A program made the translations under genes and the position numbers. A stretch of 64,000 bases of DNA, from assembly GCF_010645075.1 (NCBI RefSeq), contig NZ_JAADZV010000005.1, positions 186,001 to 250,000 on the forward strand, in the 5' to 3' direction. Shown here piece by piece: positions 27,068 to 36,787 of this stretch. The notes beneath the pieces are model-generated. The model did no database searches. It was given only the letters and a program-made list of their open reading frames with translations, and was not told the origin of the DNA. The number at the start of each line of letters is the position of its first letter. The stretch's first letter is position 1. This stretch comes from Flavobacterium limi. GTDB taxonomy: Bacteria > Bacteroidota > Bacteroidia > Flavobacteriales > Flavobacteriaceae.

Positions 27068-27919
27068 CTAAAGCTCTTTTTCCATGTGCTGTTTAAGCGA
27101 TGATTTGAGCTGATCCAGAAAAATGCTTTTGCTGTCGGTCCTGTCTTTCATCCTATGGAAGGCATGATGGACATCACCGAGCTGTATCCTGAATAGCAAC
27201 TGAAAGACCATACTAATTTTACGAATTCCCGCTTTTCCGTGAGAAATGCTGCCCGATGCATGAAGTGCATAAATTAATTCAATCAGAGCATTCTTTGAAT
27301 CTGTCCAGAAAAAATCTCTGTTAGCTGTGTTTCCATCTGAAAAAAAACTGGTTTGCTGCGTGTCAGGCTCAATTTTGGAGATCAGGTAGCTGTAGAGAAG
27401 TTCGTTGGCAATTATTCGCGCTACCTTATAATCGTAATAGGTAGAAAATTGAGTGTCAATTTCAAACACAAAACTATTAACTCCTTCATGAAGGTCTATC
27501 TTGCCCAGACAAAAAAAATGATGGTCCCATTCCGTTCTTCCTGAACGATAGTATCGATAGAAGTCTGTGGTATAAAAGTGGTCTTTATATTCTTGTTTTA
27601 GCAAATTAAGCTCGTTTGAAAAATATTTGTGATGCATTTTGCCGCTTACAACAGGACAGGATGCTTCAATGCGGAAGACTTTATTATAGAATATGAGTTT
27701 TCCGAGTATTTGGGGTTTAATACTTTTAAAAAAATTAATCTCTTCACTTTCATCAGAGAATCCTTTTTCTAAAACATTTTTTTTTACCGTACTAAGCAAG
27801 TTTCGAAGTACGGTAGTCATATGGTAGGATTTTTCAATTATATGTTCAGGATCTAAGCTGAATTGCTGTTCTGCTTTTCGAATAACCTGAAGTGCGTTCT
27901 CACATGTAGATCTTATCAT
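27068..27919 (-). CDS. rteC: RteC-family regulator of ICE excision
   Basis: 283 aa from the ATG at 27919; an open extension of 15 residues to 27964 is also possible. The sequence matches RteC proteins: EINFFKSIKPQILGKLIFYN, then HHKYFSNELNLLKQEYKDHF and YYRSGRTEWDHHFF, and a C-terminal helical DNA-binding part (LIELIYALHASGSISHGKAG). In CTnDOT, RteC activates the excision operon. No RteA/RteB two-component genes are seen in this window, so the upstream signal here must differ. Confidence 0.85.
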   Translation of the reverse strand: MIRSTCENALQVIRKAEQQFSLDPEHIIEKSYHMTTVLRNLLSTVKKNVLEKGFSDESEEINFFKSIKPQILGKLIFYNKVFRIEASCPVVSGKMHHKYFSNELNLLKQEYKDHFYTTDFYRYYRSGRTEWDHHFFCLGKIDLHEGVNSFVFEIDTQFSTYYDYKVARIIANELLYSYLISKIEPDTQQTSFFSDGNTANRDFFWTDSKNALIELIYALHASGSISHGKAGIRKISMVFQLLFRIQLGDVHHAFHRMKDRTDSKSIFLDQLKSSLKQHMEKEL

Positions 27920-28009
27920 GACAACAGAATTTAGATTTATTTGAACAAGGAAAAGCTGGGGCATTGCTGCCCGGAAATTTATGAAGTCACTTTTCGCTGG
28001 AATTATAAT

Positions 28010-30445
28010 TTAGCTGGATAAGCGCGGAATATTGGTTTCATTCTGCAGTGTCTGCATAAGTTCCATAGCGTAGTTATCCCTGGCTTGCACGTAAGCCACT
28101 TTAGGTTTTATAGAAGCACCAAGTTTTTTCTTCTCAAAGTTTGCAGATATGCCAAAATCGATTCGCGGAATTTGAAGCTCTCGTGCTCTTTTGATCGTTT
28201 GGTATAAAAGCTGTCTGTACAAGTTGAAGCCCTCGCCAGCATTGTAGTCCATACCGATAAGTTCAGGAACATACACAATTCCTGAATTTTTATAGCAGAA
28301 CATTATCCCGATGAAATCTTTTTCAGCTGAATTGTTTAGGGTCAAAATGATGAACTCCCAGTTTGGACAGCTGTTCATATTTTCAAATACTTCCCTGCTG
28401 TACGAAAAGGTATTTATGGCCAGGTTGCGGTCCTTTACATTGCAATATAACTCGTAAGCCCTTTCTAGCTCTGCTTGATTGAGGCAATCTTTTATTTGCA
28501 CATCGTAGAATTTTTCATACGGTACTATTTCCCTATTGAAATGCTGACGGGAACGGGTTGAAAGCAGGGAACCGTAATTGTCAATTGATGGCCAGTTTTT
28601 ATTTTCAATAACACATGATTCTGGCATATCAATTCTAAAATACCCTTGGTTTCTTATCATTTCATCCCAGTGGAATCCGGGCTCAAAATCACGCAGAATG
28701 AGCATATCCGCCCCTAAAGAGTTGTATGATTCTTCCAGCTTATTCAGTAGCAATCTCAGTGATTGCTCTGCCAGTGAATGACTCTCGTCAATGTAGCAGT
28801 GCTGCCCCTCGGTAAATAGCGATCCTATACTTAGTACTTTGGAAGTCATGTGCATAGCATCGGTTTTCCGAATTTCTTCAAGGTGTCTAGATACCGATTC
28901 AGTGGACAGCATATCATCTTTCCAGATTCCGAATGTGCAGAAAGTCATTAGGACAACCTGCATTTTTTGGTCACGGATTATATAATAAAAGAAATCCCAT
29001 TTATTGGTCTGATCCTGGCTATTGGAGAACGTTTTCTCTAGATACAGCATTCCCCCCCAATCAAGGATATTATGAGTTCCCAAATGCTTGTTCCACTCCT
29101 GTTTATTGATGTTCTTAATACTTGTTTGCTTTTCAATATTGAGCAGTTCTGATTGCTGTTTTTTAGATGTACGTTTTGTACTGATATCCATTCTAAATGC
29201 CTGGCGTATTTTTTCATTACTGCTTCCTGTTTCTTCCACTGCTTTTTGGAAGTGGTAATCCATCGCACGGGCAAGTTCTGTTATATCTTTAATTTGATTA
29301 TGTGCCGATATCGTGATACGGATTCCCGTATTTTTTATAGGCACAGCGGGATAAATACCAAGGTTAAGATAAAAGCCCTCCGAAAAAAGACGCTTGGTAA
29401 AATTATAAGCAGTAGCTGGAGTACCCATTCCTAGAAAGAAAACGGGGGAATCGTTTTCAGAGACTAAGGGCAGGCTGCTGTTTGAAAGAAGGGTACTGAA
29501 ATGTGCTGTTTTTTTTGCAAGTTCAGCCTGGTGCTCATATATTTCCTCCGATAGATGTATGTCACAGGATGCGATTGCAGCGGCAACTGATGCCGGTTCA
29601 AGCTGCGCAGAGAAGGTTAGGGGGCCGCCAAAAGTCTTAATTTTTTCACGTAATTTACGATCGCTGCAGAAAAATGTAGCGCCGCTTGCACCAAAAGTCT
29701 TACTCAGCGTACTGACAACGACAATGTTTTCTTCCAGTGTTCCAATAGCATCAAAGATGAAACCAGTACCATTTTTACCCTTCCAGCTCATGCCATGAAC
29801 ATCATCAAAATAGAGGTGGAACTGCGGATACTTTCGGGAAAGGTTCAAAAGATCCTGTACTGGTGCATAGTCTCCGTACATGGAATAAACGCCATCGGCC
29901 ATGTACCAGATTTTGCCGGATTTGCCACTGAGCATGCGAATTTTGTCTTCAAGCATTTCGAGATTATTATGGCGTATCATTTCTACCGGTATTCCTCTAA
30001 GCTTAAGGATCTGACAGGCATTTTGCACACTCCAGTGCGCCTGATGGTCTAGAATTACTGCATCTTCATCCCGTATCAGGGTAGGTATGATCGCCATATG
30101 GCCCAGGGTACTGTTCTTAGTTATGATTGGCTGTATATTATACATCAATTCAATCTTGCTTTCAAGTTCTGCATACAATGGATGTGAAAGATAAGTTTTA
30201 GATAGCGGAAACTGTGTTCCATAATTATTGATAGCGTTTATTGCAGCTTCTTTTAGCCTTTTATCCTGTTCAAGACCCAGATATCCGGTAGTGCCGAAAT
30301 GGAGCATTTCGCTTCCTTTAATTTTTATGGTTCGCCCATTTAGATATGTACCTTCTGCATGAAGATGTAACAGGCCTTGATCCTTGGCACTGGAAAAAAC
30401 AGTATCTACTGTGTCGATAAAATTGTTGTGTTTTATTTTTGCCAT
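28010..30445 (-). CDS. Bifunctional alpha-oxoamine synthase-like PLP enzyme / GNAT acyltransferase
   Basis: 811-aa fusion. Residues 1-400 are a fold-type I PLP enzyme of the BioF/KBL/CqsA group, with GTTGYLGLE near 50, the PLP-Asp motif YFDDVHG near 218, and the Schiff-base Lys in STLSKTFGASG near 250. Residues 430-811 form a FemAB/GNAT-like acyltransferase, with PELIGMDYNAGEGFNLYRQLL and DFGISANFEKKKLGA at the end. The first half would condense an acyl thioester with an amino acid and the second might N-acylate the product. The product is unknown; a lipid-like or signalling molecule is inference. It is divergent from the DUF7793-AraC genes and shares their repeat-containing regulatory region. 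Confidence 0.85.
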   Translation of the reverse strand: MAKIKHNNFIDTVDTVFSSAKDQGLLHLHAEGTYLNGRTIKIKGSEMLHFGTTGYLGLEQDKRLKEAAINAINNYGTQFPLSKTYLSHPLYAELESKIELMYNIQPIITKNSTLGHMAIIPTLIRDEDAVILDHQAHWSVQNACQILKLRGIPVEMIRHNNLEMLEDKIRMLSGKSGKIWYMADGVYSMYGDYAPVQDLLNLSRKYPQFHLYFDDVHGMSWKGKNGTGFIFDAIGTLEENIVVVSTLSKTFGASGATFFCSDRKLREKIKTFGGPLTFSAQLEPASVAAAIASCDIHLSEEIYEHQAELAKKTAHFSTLLSNSSLPLVSENDSPVFFLGMGTPATAYNFTKRLFSEGFYLNLGIYPAVPIKNTGIRITISAHNQIKDITELARAMDYHFQKAVEETGSSNEKIRQAFRMDISTKRTSKKQQSELLNIEKQTSIKNINKQEWNKHLGTHNILDWGGMLYLEKTFSNSQDQTNKWDFFYYIIRDQKMQVVLMTFCTFGIWKDDMLSTESVSRHLEEIRKTDAMHMTSKVLSIGSLFTEGQHCYIDESHSLAEQSLRLLLNKLEESYNSLGADMLILRDFEPGFHWDEMIRNQGYFRIDMPESCVIENKNWPSIDNYGSLLSTRSRQHFNREIVPYEKFYDVQIKDCLNQAELERAYELYCNVKDRNLAINTFSYSREVFENMNSCPNWEFIILTLNNSAEKDFIGIMFCYKNSGIVYVPELIGMDYNAGEGFNLYRQLLYQTIKRARELQIPRIDFGISANFEKKKLGASIKPKVAYVQARDNYAMELMQTLQNETNIPRLSS

Positions 30446-30550
30446 TTCTATAAATTTTTTGGTTTAGATTTGTGTTTTTGTAAATGTCTGAAAATTAGAT
30501 ATCTAAAATTCATTATAAAAATTGAAAGCGCTTTTACTTACAGATATTTT

Positions 30551-30629
30551 ATTCCCAATTTGGCAAGGGTAATTCCCGATTTGACAACAAATCACGATGT
30601 TTTGCAAGAAATAATCCACATTTGACAAT
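30551..30629. repeat. Four 21-bp-phased repeats (operator array)
   Basis: The core ATTTGnCAA ends at 30566, 30587, 30608 and 30629, exactly 21 bp apart. The first two units share ATTCCCnATTTGnCAA; the third is more diverged (ATGTTTTGCAA) and the fourth has CACATTTGACAA. Twenty-one bp is two helix turns, so a regulator would contact one DNA face, as AraC-family proteins do with direct repeats. The array lies between divergent genes, one of which leads to an AraC-type regulator gene. Confidence 0.7.
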
Positions 30630-30651
30630 GATAATGTTTCTAAATCTTTAT

Positions 30652-30659
30652 ATTTTTGT
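30652..30659 (+). promoter_or_regulatory. Candidate -7 element for the DUF7793-araC unit
   Basis: TATTTTTG matches the Bacteroidota -7 consensus TAnnTTTG and lies 28 bp upstream of the DUF7793 ATG. A TTTG within the fourth repeat (30622-30625) is slightly too far away for an ideal -33 element, which would fit an activator-dependent promoter. Confidence 0.4.
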
Positions 30660-30687
30660 TAAATTTCAAGTTTAAATAAAACAGGTC

Positions 30688-31071
30688 ATGATCGCCTCAC
30701 ATGAATCTTTTGAAAATCAAAATGCACGTTTTTGGATTGAAAGGGGAATCCTCTTTTTCGAATATAAAGCTAATACAGCAATAGATTTACAAGTCGCCGT
30801 GCGTGTAGTTGCAGACAGGATTGCATTTCAAAATGAAAGGCAATTTCCTGTATTTTGTGATACAAGGGGAATAACCTCAATTGACAAGGCAGCCAGGGAC
30901 TATCTGGCTAAATCAGGTTCATTGCTTGCAAAAGCAGTCGCTCTCATTGGTAGTGAAAACGTTTCTATGACTATGAGCACTTTTTATCTGGAAATCAGCA
31001 AGCCATCCGTGCCTACACGAATTTTTACCGTTGAGCAGGAGGCTTTGGATTATCTGACGGATTTCGTTTAG
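30688..31071 (+). CDS. DUF7793 (STAS-like) protein
   Basis: 127-aa soluble protein with the alternating strand-helix pattern of SpoIIAA/STAS-like folds: NARFWIERGILFFEYKANTAID, then FPVFCDTRGITSIDKAARDYL and AVALIGSENVSMTMSTFYLEI. This matches the DUF7793 family, common next to AraC regulators and oxoamine-synthase-like genes in Bacteroidota. It may act as a switch or ligand sensor for the following regulator, 46 bp downstream; that role is inferred. Confidence 0.75.
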   Translation: MIASHESFENQNARFWIERGILFFEYKANTAIDLQVAVRVVADRIAFQNERQFPVFCDTRGITSIDKAARDYLAKSGSLLAKAVALIGSENVSMTMSTFYLEISKPSVPTRIFTVEQEALDYLTDFV

Positions 31072-31117
31072 TAATAGCACTAACAGTTTACACAGCATTA
31101 TATAATAATTTGTAAAA

Positions 31118-32062
31118 ATGAAAAGCCCTCACAACCGCCAGAGGATGGTATCGATGCACAAGATGTTATTTGAAATGGCAAGGGGCAATTTCAATAACCA
31201 AATCCCTTTGAGTAGCTATGACGACGAAATTGAAACCTTGGTAGTGCTAGTCAATATGGTAGCTGAAGAACTTAAAGAGTCCGCTTTTCATTCAGGTTTT
31301 GTCAACCCCTATATTACCCATAGAATGATTACACCTGCAACTTTTATCCTAGATGAGAACCATTCCATAAAAGATGTAAATCAAGGTGCGTTGAAAATTT
31401 TGGGTTATGATTCGATAGAAATGCTCAGCAGGCCAATACAGGAATTCTTGTTGGATGATTTCTCCGATATGTCAGATCGTGAGAGAAAAGAGTTGGAGGA
31501 AATACTTCTATCAGGTGAAATCATTACGCTAAATTTCATAACATATAAAAAGCTGATAGTAAGCGCCGAATGCTCGGTTTCAAGATTGTCAGAAGGTAAG
31601 TTTACAGTACTAAGCTTCATAGCTCCCTTTCTCCAGCTTGATGACGCTGTTCCGGAATCATACGAAACAAAAGAACAAAAGCAGCATAATTTTAGAAAAG
31701 CCGATGCGCGGTTGATGCAGGGTGTCTATGATTACGTACTCGCGAATTTGGCAGAGCCATTACCGTCAATAAAGGAATTGGCAAGACTTTTTGGAACAAA
31801 TGATTTTAAGCTCAAAGATGGATTCCGGTATTTTTTTCATACAAGTATTTATCAGTTTTATACAGAAGAGAGACTCAAAAGAGCATATCTTATGATAGAG
31901 CAGACAGATATTCCATTGAAAAATATTTCTTTTATGAACGGCTTCAATAGTTATCCTAATTTTTCTAAATCATTTAAGAAGCGATTTGGCTTTTCTCCAA
32001 AAGAACTCGGTCGGAATAAAACAGGTGGCTTTTTTTCAGCGATTGATTTTAATCCTTCTTAA
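31118..32062 (+). CDS. HAMP-PAS-AraC transcriptional regulator
   Basis: 314 aa without membrane segment. Residues 15-60 (FEMARGNFNNQIPLSSYDDE and following) look like a HAMP helix pair. Residues 70-170 form a PAS-like domain (ATFILDENHSIKDVNQGALKILGYDS). Residues 205-305 are an AraC DNA-binding domain with two helix-turn-helix units (SIKELARLFGTNDFKLKDGF and IPLKNISFMNGFNSYPNFSK). A cytosolic HAMP-PAS-AraC arrangement is unusual and suggests direct sensing of a small ligand. The phased repeats upstream of its operon are the natural candidate binding sites. Confidence 0.85.
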   Translation: MKSPHNRQRMVSMHKMLFEMARGNFNNQIPLSSYDDEIETLVVLVNMVAEELKESAFHSGFVNPYITHRMITPATFILDENHSIKDVNQGALKILGYDSIEMLSRPIQEFLLDDFSDMSDRERKELEEILLSGEIITLNFITYKKLIVSAECSVSRLSEGKFTVLSFIAPFLQLDDAVPESYETKEQKQHNFRKADARLMQGVYDYVLANLAEPLPSIKELARLFGTNDFKLKDGFRYFFHTSIYQFYTEERLKRAYLMIEQTDIPLKNISFMNGFNSYPNFSKSFKKRFGFSPKELGRNKTGGFFSAIDFNPS

Positions 32063-32142
32063 TTAATTATCGCTCCCGATTGTATAAGTGTTATTGATTT
32101 GTAATTCAGAATTTTACATTGTTGAATTCAAATCGACTAGTT

Positions 32143-33660
32143 ATGAAACTGAATATGAATACGGGATTTAAAAAGTATGTAGTAGAGGTAATTTGCCTGC
32201 TGTATATACTGCTGTTTGTGTATGCGGCTGTAAGTAAACTTTTTGATTTTGAAAGATTTCAAGTGCAGTTAGGGCAGTCTCCCCTATTGAGCGTATATGC
32301 AGATTGGGTATCTTGGAGTGTTATTGCTGCTGAACTATTAACAGCATCATTTCTTGCCATTCCGAGATATAGAACAACAGCTTTACTAGCCTCGCTGGGC
32401 ATTATGACAATGTTTTCGGTCTATATATTTATTATTTTAAATTTCAGTTCTTTTGTTCCCTGCAGCTGCGGAGGAATATTAGAGAAAATGAGTTGGAATG
32501 TCCATCTTATTTTTAATCTCTTTTTTATAGCTCTCGCTGCTCTAGGCGCATTTGTAAATATTCAGCTAAAGTGTTACGTGCAGTATCACATTACAATACC
32601 TCAAATAATCTTGCTGCAGGCAGGTATTATAACGATGAGTAGTTTAGTTGTTTTGGGACTGTATCTTACATCGGAGAGTATGATACATGAAAACAATCCC
32701 TTTTTAAGAAGATATCCGCAGCATCCTGTGGAATTTGTTAATTCGATGGATTTAAAATACACTTCACAGTACATTGCAGGCATCTCAAAAGATAAAATAT
32801 ATATAGGTAATTACGAATATCCAACCTATATCCTTTCAATAAACAAAAATTTAAGTCACAAAAAATTAGAGAAAATACACTTTGATGTGGCTAAATTCCC
32901 TTTTCAAATGATTACAGTAACAGTACAGGAACCTTACTTTTACCTGTCTGACGGCGTAGTTCCGGTACTGCTTAGAGGTGATGTAAAAAGCTGGAAAGTT
33001 ACAAAAGAATTGCTGGGAGTTCCGCATTTTACAAGAATAGTTCCCATTGACAGTACAAAAGCAGTCTTTAGGTCCAATAATTCAAAAAATCTGGCCAATG
33101 TATTAGGTGTTTATAAGTCAGATTCCGTCACTAAAATAGTGTACAGAAGAGAACTACTGCAGACTCAAAGCGACGGTATTTTTGATACAGACGGAATACT
33201 TTTATACAGCAGAGAAACTGGAAAAATAATTTACCTCTATTATTACCGCAACGAATTTTTAACTGCGGATAAAAACGGATACTTGCTCAACAGAAGCCAT
33301 ACGATAGATACTATCAGTACTGTGAAATTTAAAATTTCAAAATTAGATAAAGGCAGACAATATTTAGTTTCTTCTCCGACTCTTGTTGTAAATGCTAATG
33401 CAGCTGTTTATAAAAATCTGCTATTTGTTCATTCCACAGTTAAAGGAAGATACGAAAATGAAAAATTATGGGAGAAGTCTTTTATAATTGATGTTTATGA
33501 CTTAAATACAAATACATATCGTTTAAGTTTTCCTGTTTATCGCACCACAAGTAATGAGCTTACTAATTTTAGAGTAGACGGTGGAAATTTGTATGTGGTT
33601 ATGAGGAACAATCTTGCAGTTTATAAGCTGAATACTATTCTAAAGAAAGAGTTTAAATAA
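32143..33660 (+). CDS. MauE/DoxX-type redox membrane protein with C-terminal sensor-like domain
   Basis: 505 aa from the ATG at 32143 (MKLNMNTGFKKY); a TTG 24 bp upstream is less likely. The first 180 residues contain four to five membrane helices in the MauE/DoxX pattern (YAAVSKLFDFERFQVQL) and a CSCGG motif between helices, which suggests thiol-disulfide chemistry linked to quinone or electron transfer. The remaining 320 residues are a beta-rich extracytoplasmic domain, perhaps a propeller, that I cannot assign. The small Cys-containing secreted protein downstream is a plausible substrate. Confidence 0.75.
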   Translation: MKLNMNTGFKKYVVEVICLLYILLFVYAAVSKLFDFERFQVQLGQSPLLSVYADWVSWSVIAAELLTASFLAIPRYRTTALLASLGIMTMFSVYIFIILNFSSFVPCSCGGILEKMSWNVHLIFNLFFIALAALGAFVNIQLKCYVQYHITIPQIILLQAGIITMSSLVVLGLYLTSESMIHENNPFLRRYPQHPVEFVNSMDLKYTSQYIAGISKDKIYIGNYEYPTYILSINKNLSHKKLEKIHFDVAKFPFQMITVTVQEPYFYLSDGVVPVLLRGDVKSWKVTKELLGVPHFTRIVPIDSTKAVFRSNNSKNLANVLGVYKSDSVTKIVYRRELLQTQSDGIFDTDGILLYSRETGKIIYLYYYRNEFLTADKNGYLLNRSHTIDTISTVKFKISKLDKGRQYLVSSPTLVVNANAAVYKNLLFVHSTVKGRYENEKLWEKSFIIDVYDLNTNTYRLSFPVYRTTSNELTNFRVDGGNLYVVMRNNLAVYKLNTILKKEFK

Positions 33661-33758
33661 AATTATTTTAAACCTAAAAATATACCGGCCGGTTTCAGGA
33701 AGCAGATCGAACACCTGTAGAAAAAAGTAGATCAGATTATTATTTAAATTTAATTATT

Positions 33759-34052
33759 ATGAAAACCTTATTTGTTAAAAACGTGATGCCTGCTGCTGTT
33801 GCAGTTCTGGCAATTGCAGGAGCTTTTGCAACCACATCGATGCAGAGCACGGCAAAGAATAAAACTGTCGCCATACAACAGGGATATTATCCTGATGCTT
33901 CCAACAAATGTACCCAGGGTCCTGTAAATTGTTCGGATATTGAAAAAGAGCAGTTGTGTCGCCTCAATGTTACTTCGGGACCAACTGTATTTGAAACGGA
34001 TGATCAGAATAATTGTGTTCAGCCATTATACCGTATAGTGAATGGACAGTAA
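33759..34052 (+). CDS. DUF6520 small secreted protein
   Basis: 97-aa exported protein. Its signal segment (VMPAAVAVLAIAGAFATTSMQ) is of the DUF6520 type. The mature region of about 60 residues has four Cys (CTQGPVNC, QLCRL, NNCVQ), enough for two disulfides. DUF6520 genes often lie beside MauE/DoxX-like genes in Flavobacteriia. It is followed at once by a strong terminator. Its function is unknown. Confidence 0.8.
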   Translation: MKTLFVKNVMPAAVAVLAIAGAFATTSMQSTAKNKTVAIQQGYYPDASNKCTQGPVNCSDIEKEQLCRLNVTSGPTVFETDDQNNCVQPLYRIVNGQ

Positions 34053-34072
34053 GTTCTTTTTAAAAGCAGGAC

Positions 34073-34103
34073 AATGCAGTTCCAGTGATGGAACTGCATT
34101 TTT
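34073..34103 (+). terminator. Terminator after the DUF6520 gene
   Basis: AATGCAGTTCC (34073-34083) pairs perfectly with GGAACTGCATT (34090-34100) around a 6-nt loop and runs into a T-run. It lies between convergent genes and ends the MauE-DUF6520 transcript. Confidence 0.8.
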
Positions 34104-34124
34104 ATGTTAATTTTTTACATGAAA

Positions 34125-36776
34125 TTAATTTGTACTCTCCGTTATCCAGCTGGGCGAGTGATCGTCTTTTAAATAATAATTAAACCATTCCATAGTTCTG
34201 ACAGTAATGTCTTTTTGATTTTCAGGATTTAGCAGTAAATGACCTTCATCGGGATAGAGAATCATATTGCTTCTTTTCTTTAGTCTTCGCAATGCGAGGT
34301 AAAATTCCAAACTCTGGCGATGATCAACTTGTTTGTCATTTTTACCAGACCAGATGAGTACAGGTTTTTTAATTTTTGATACATGCCTGATTGGGGAATT
34401 TGCATCATATCGGTCAGGATAGTCAGAAGGAGAACCTCCCATATTTGTCTGTTCTTTTTCAAACCTCCACATTTCCGGCTTACCTTCTCTGCCGACAGAA
34501 TAATATCGACTAACTAGATCAATAGGAGCACCACTAGCAACAGAAGCTGCAAAAAGTGCAGTCTGTGTAACTATAAAGGCAGATTCATAACCTCCATATG
34601 AATGGCCAATAAGCCCAACTTTCTCTGGAAGAATAAGATTTTTACTAATTACTTTTGCTACTGCAGCTGTTACGCAGTCTAAGGCCGATATCCCAGCATT
34701 GTGATCCTTTGATATGATATCAGGAAGAAGCACAAAGTAGCCGTTCAAAGTCATTAATGTAGCATTAAATCCTGCGGCATTATAGAAAGTCGGATTCTCA
34801 TATATGTGTAGTTCATATGCTTTTTCCTGATATATATTTACAATCATTGGGTATTTTTTTTCTGGATCGTAATTGGCTGGATACAACAGCACTCCCTTCA
34901 GTGTATCGCCCTTGGAGTTCTGAAATTCTAACAGCTCTGATCTTCCCCAAAAGTATTTTTCTTGTTGGGGATTGCTTTTAAAAAAAACAGTTTGAGCAGA
35001 TGAGGAGACATCTATGGATAGAAGTCTTGGTGACTGGTCAAAGTTTTGTTCCCTGAATATAATACTTTTTTTATTTTCTGTAAACTGAAACTGGTCTGTA
35101 CTTCTGTCCGTAAAGTAAAGCTGATTCTCGCCGACGTTTTTTTTCCATAAAAAGCATCCTGTTTTTCCGTCGTGGCCTTTTGCAAGTAGGAATAAAGTTT
35201 TAGTAAGATCAATGGTTTCGAGAAGCGGACCATTATAGATCACTTTTTGATGTCTGCTGTCAGGATTTATAATGCGGTAGATGATTTTTTTCTCTCTACC
35301 TTTTGTTAATCTTTTTGCTTTTTTTCCGTCTGGATTTATGATCCAGATGTCATATTGGTCATACAGTATAATTTCTTTATCTCCGTTTGTCCATCCTGGA
35401 TTTCCGTAAACAGATTCAGGGACAAGCTCCTGCTTTTTTCCTTTGAATTTGACACCAAGTCCCGATGTGATATTGGTGTGCGTATCACTGGAGGGGCTAT
35501 ATAACCACCAGTTATCGTCTTTAAAATACGCAAAGTATTTGCCGGCCGGCGATGGGTTCAGTGCCTCAGAATCCCATGCATGTTTTTTTAAGAATATTTT
35601 CTTCTCAAAAGTCTTTAAATTTAACGTATAGAAATCTCTGGGACCTTCATACTCGAACTGTGGCTCGTATGCTTTTCGGTTTGAAAGGTATGAATACTTC
35701 ATCGCGCCGTCCATCATAATGGCAGGCAGTTCGTCTGAAGTAATTACATTTGTCTTTCCGGAAACAGGATTCCATACTGCCGACTTTGAAGTGCCTTGAA
35801 AGACCTGTTGTGATTTTTCATAAGGATAGATCCATTTATCATTTGTACTCCACACTTCTGCCTTTATTTTTTTCTGTTCTATTACACCAGCTGTATTTTT
35901 TTTAACGGCAAAAAAAATGCTTTGTAGATCGTCGGATATCATAATTTTCAGCTGTCGACTAACTGTGACACTCCAGTTTTTGAAAAATAAAGAATCAGTT
36001 TTTGGGCCAAGCTCATATATTTTATTGTTTTTAATGTTATAGAAGTAAAGAATATTCCTGCCCGGATCACTATATTCTTTTATAAATGCAACAGCCTGAC
36101 CATGTTTTTGCCAGACGGGAGAGGTAAATTTTTCTGGAGATTTCTTTTGAATCCAGTTAATCAGAGCAGGGTTTTTAAGGCTGATGACTGCAGTACTGTA
36201 GCCGTCTGTCCGTGAAGCAGTAAACCAAAGTTTTTGCTGTGTCGGACTAAGCAGATAATCACTAACATCAGGAATCTTTTTAATCCTTCCAGTCTTAAGT
36301 GAAAAAATTTCAAGGAAGCTATTTTGAGATGCTGTATCAATCTGATAAATCAGCTGCGACTCTTTATCACTGAAGGAATAAGATTTTACTTCTTTAATAA
36401 TTTTCTCTTCTAGTCTTTTTAAGTCAAGGATATGAAGTTCTTTATTGATCATGCATACAAAGATATCCTGCATGAATCTACCATTTTCACCATGTGGAAA
36501 AGCAAATGAAGTCTTTTTAAAAATATTTCGCACAAATAGGGTATCTGCGCCTTTTTCATATTCAATTTTATAAGATGCCCATTTTTCATCTGGGCTTATT
36601 TTTTGCAATACAGTTTCTCCCCATTTGTGATACTCTTCGGGAGTAAGTATTTTTTTTTGCACTGCCTGTCCCCACAAAGGACAGGCTACTAATGGCAAAA
36701 TAAATAAAAAAAATGGACATTGCATCCTGCGGAACTGAATGGTTCTGCGGTGCTTCTTTATTATATTCAATAACAT
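34125..36776 (-). CDS. S9 family (prolyl oligopeptidase-like) exported peptidase
   Basis: 883-aa protein with an N-terminal signal region (core MQCPFFLFILPLVACPLWGQ; an ATG at 36725 would also serve as start). The middle has beta-propeller-like repeats. The C-terminal alpha/beta hydrolase domain shows the triad: Ser in GHSYGGYESA, Asp in SGKNDKQVD, and His in YPDEGHLLL. It probably cleaves peptides in the periplasm. It is the last gene of the susC-susD-peptidase operon (11 bp after susD), which suggests it digests peptides taken up by that pair. Confidence 0.9.
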   Translation of the reverse strand: MLLNIIKKHRRTIQFRRMQCPFFLFILPLVACPLWGQAVQKKILTPEEYHKWGETVLQKISPDEKWASYKIEYEKGADTLFVRNIFKKTSFAFPHGENGRFMQDIFVCMINKELHILDLKRLEEKIIKEVKSYSFSDKESQLIYQIDTASQNSFLEIFSLKTGRIKKIPDVSDYLLSPTQQKLWFTASRTDGYSTAVISLKNPALINWIQKKSPEKFTSPVWQKHGQAVAFIKEYSDPGRNILYFYNIKNNKIYELGPKTDSLFFKNWSVTVSRQLKIMISDDLQSIFFAVKKNTAGVIEQKKIKAEVWSTNDKWIYPYEKSQQVFQGTSKSAVWNPVSGKTNVITSDELPAIMMDGAMKYSYLSNRKAYEPQFEYEGPRDFYTLNLKTFEKKIFLKKHAWDSEALNPSPAGKYFAYFKDDNWWLYSPSSDTHTNITSGLGVKFKGKKQELVPESVYGNPGWTNGDKEIILYDQYDIWIINPDGKKAKRLTKGREKKIIYRIINPDSRHQKVIYNGPLLETIDLTKTLFLLAKGHDGKTGCFLWKKNVGENQLYFTDRSTDQFQFTENKKSIIFREQNFDQSPRLLSIDVSSSAQTVFFKSNPQQEKYFWGRSELLEFQNSKGDTLKGVLLYPANYDPEKKYPMIVNIYQEKAYELHIYENPTFYNAAGFNATLMTLNGYFVLLPDIISKDHNAGISALDCVTAAVAKVISKNLILPEKVGLIGHSYGGYESAFIVTQTALFAASVASGAPIDLVSRYYSVGREGKPEMWRFEKEQTNMGGSPSDYPDRYDANSPIRHVSKIKKPVLIWSGKNDKQVDHRQSLEFYLALRRLKKRSNMILYPDEGHLLLNPENQKDITVRTMEWFNYYLKDDHSPSWITESTN

Positions 36777-36787
36777 AATTTAAAATT

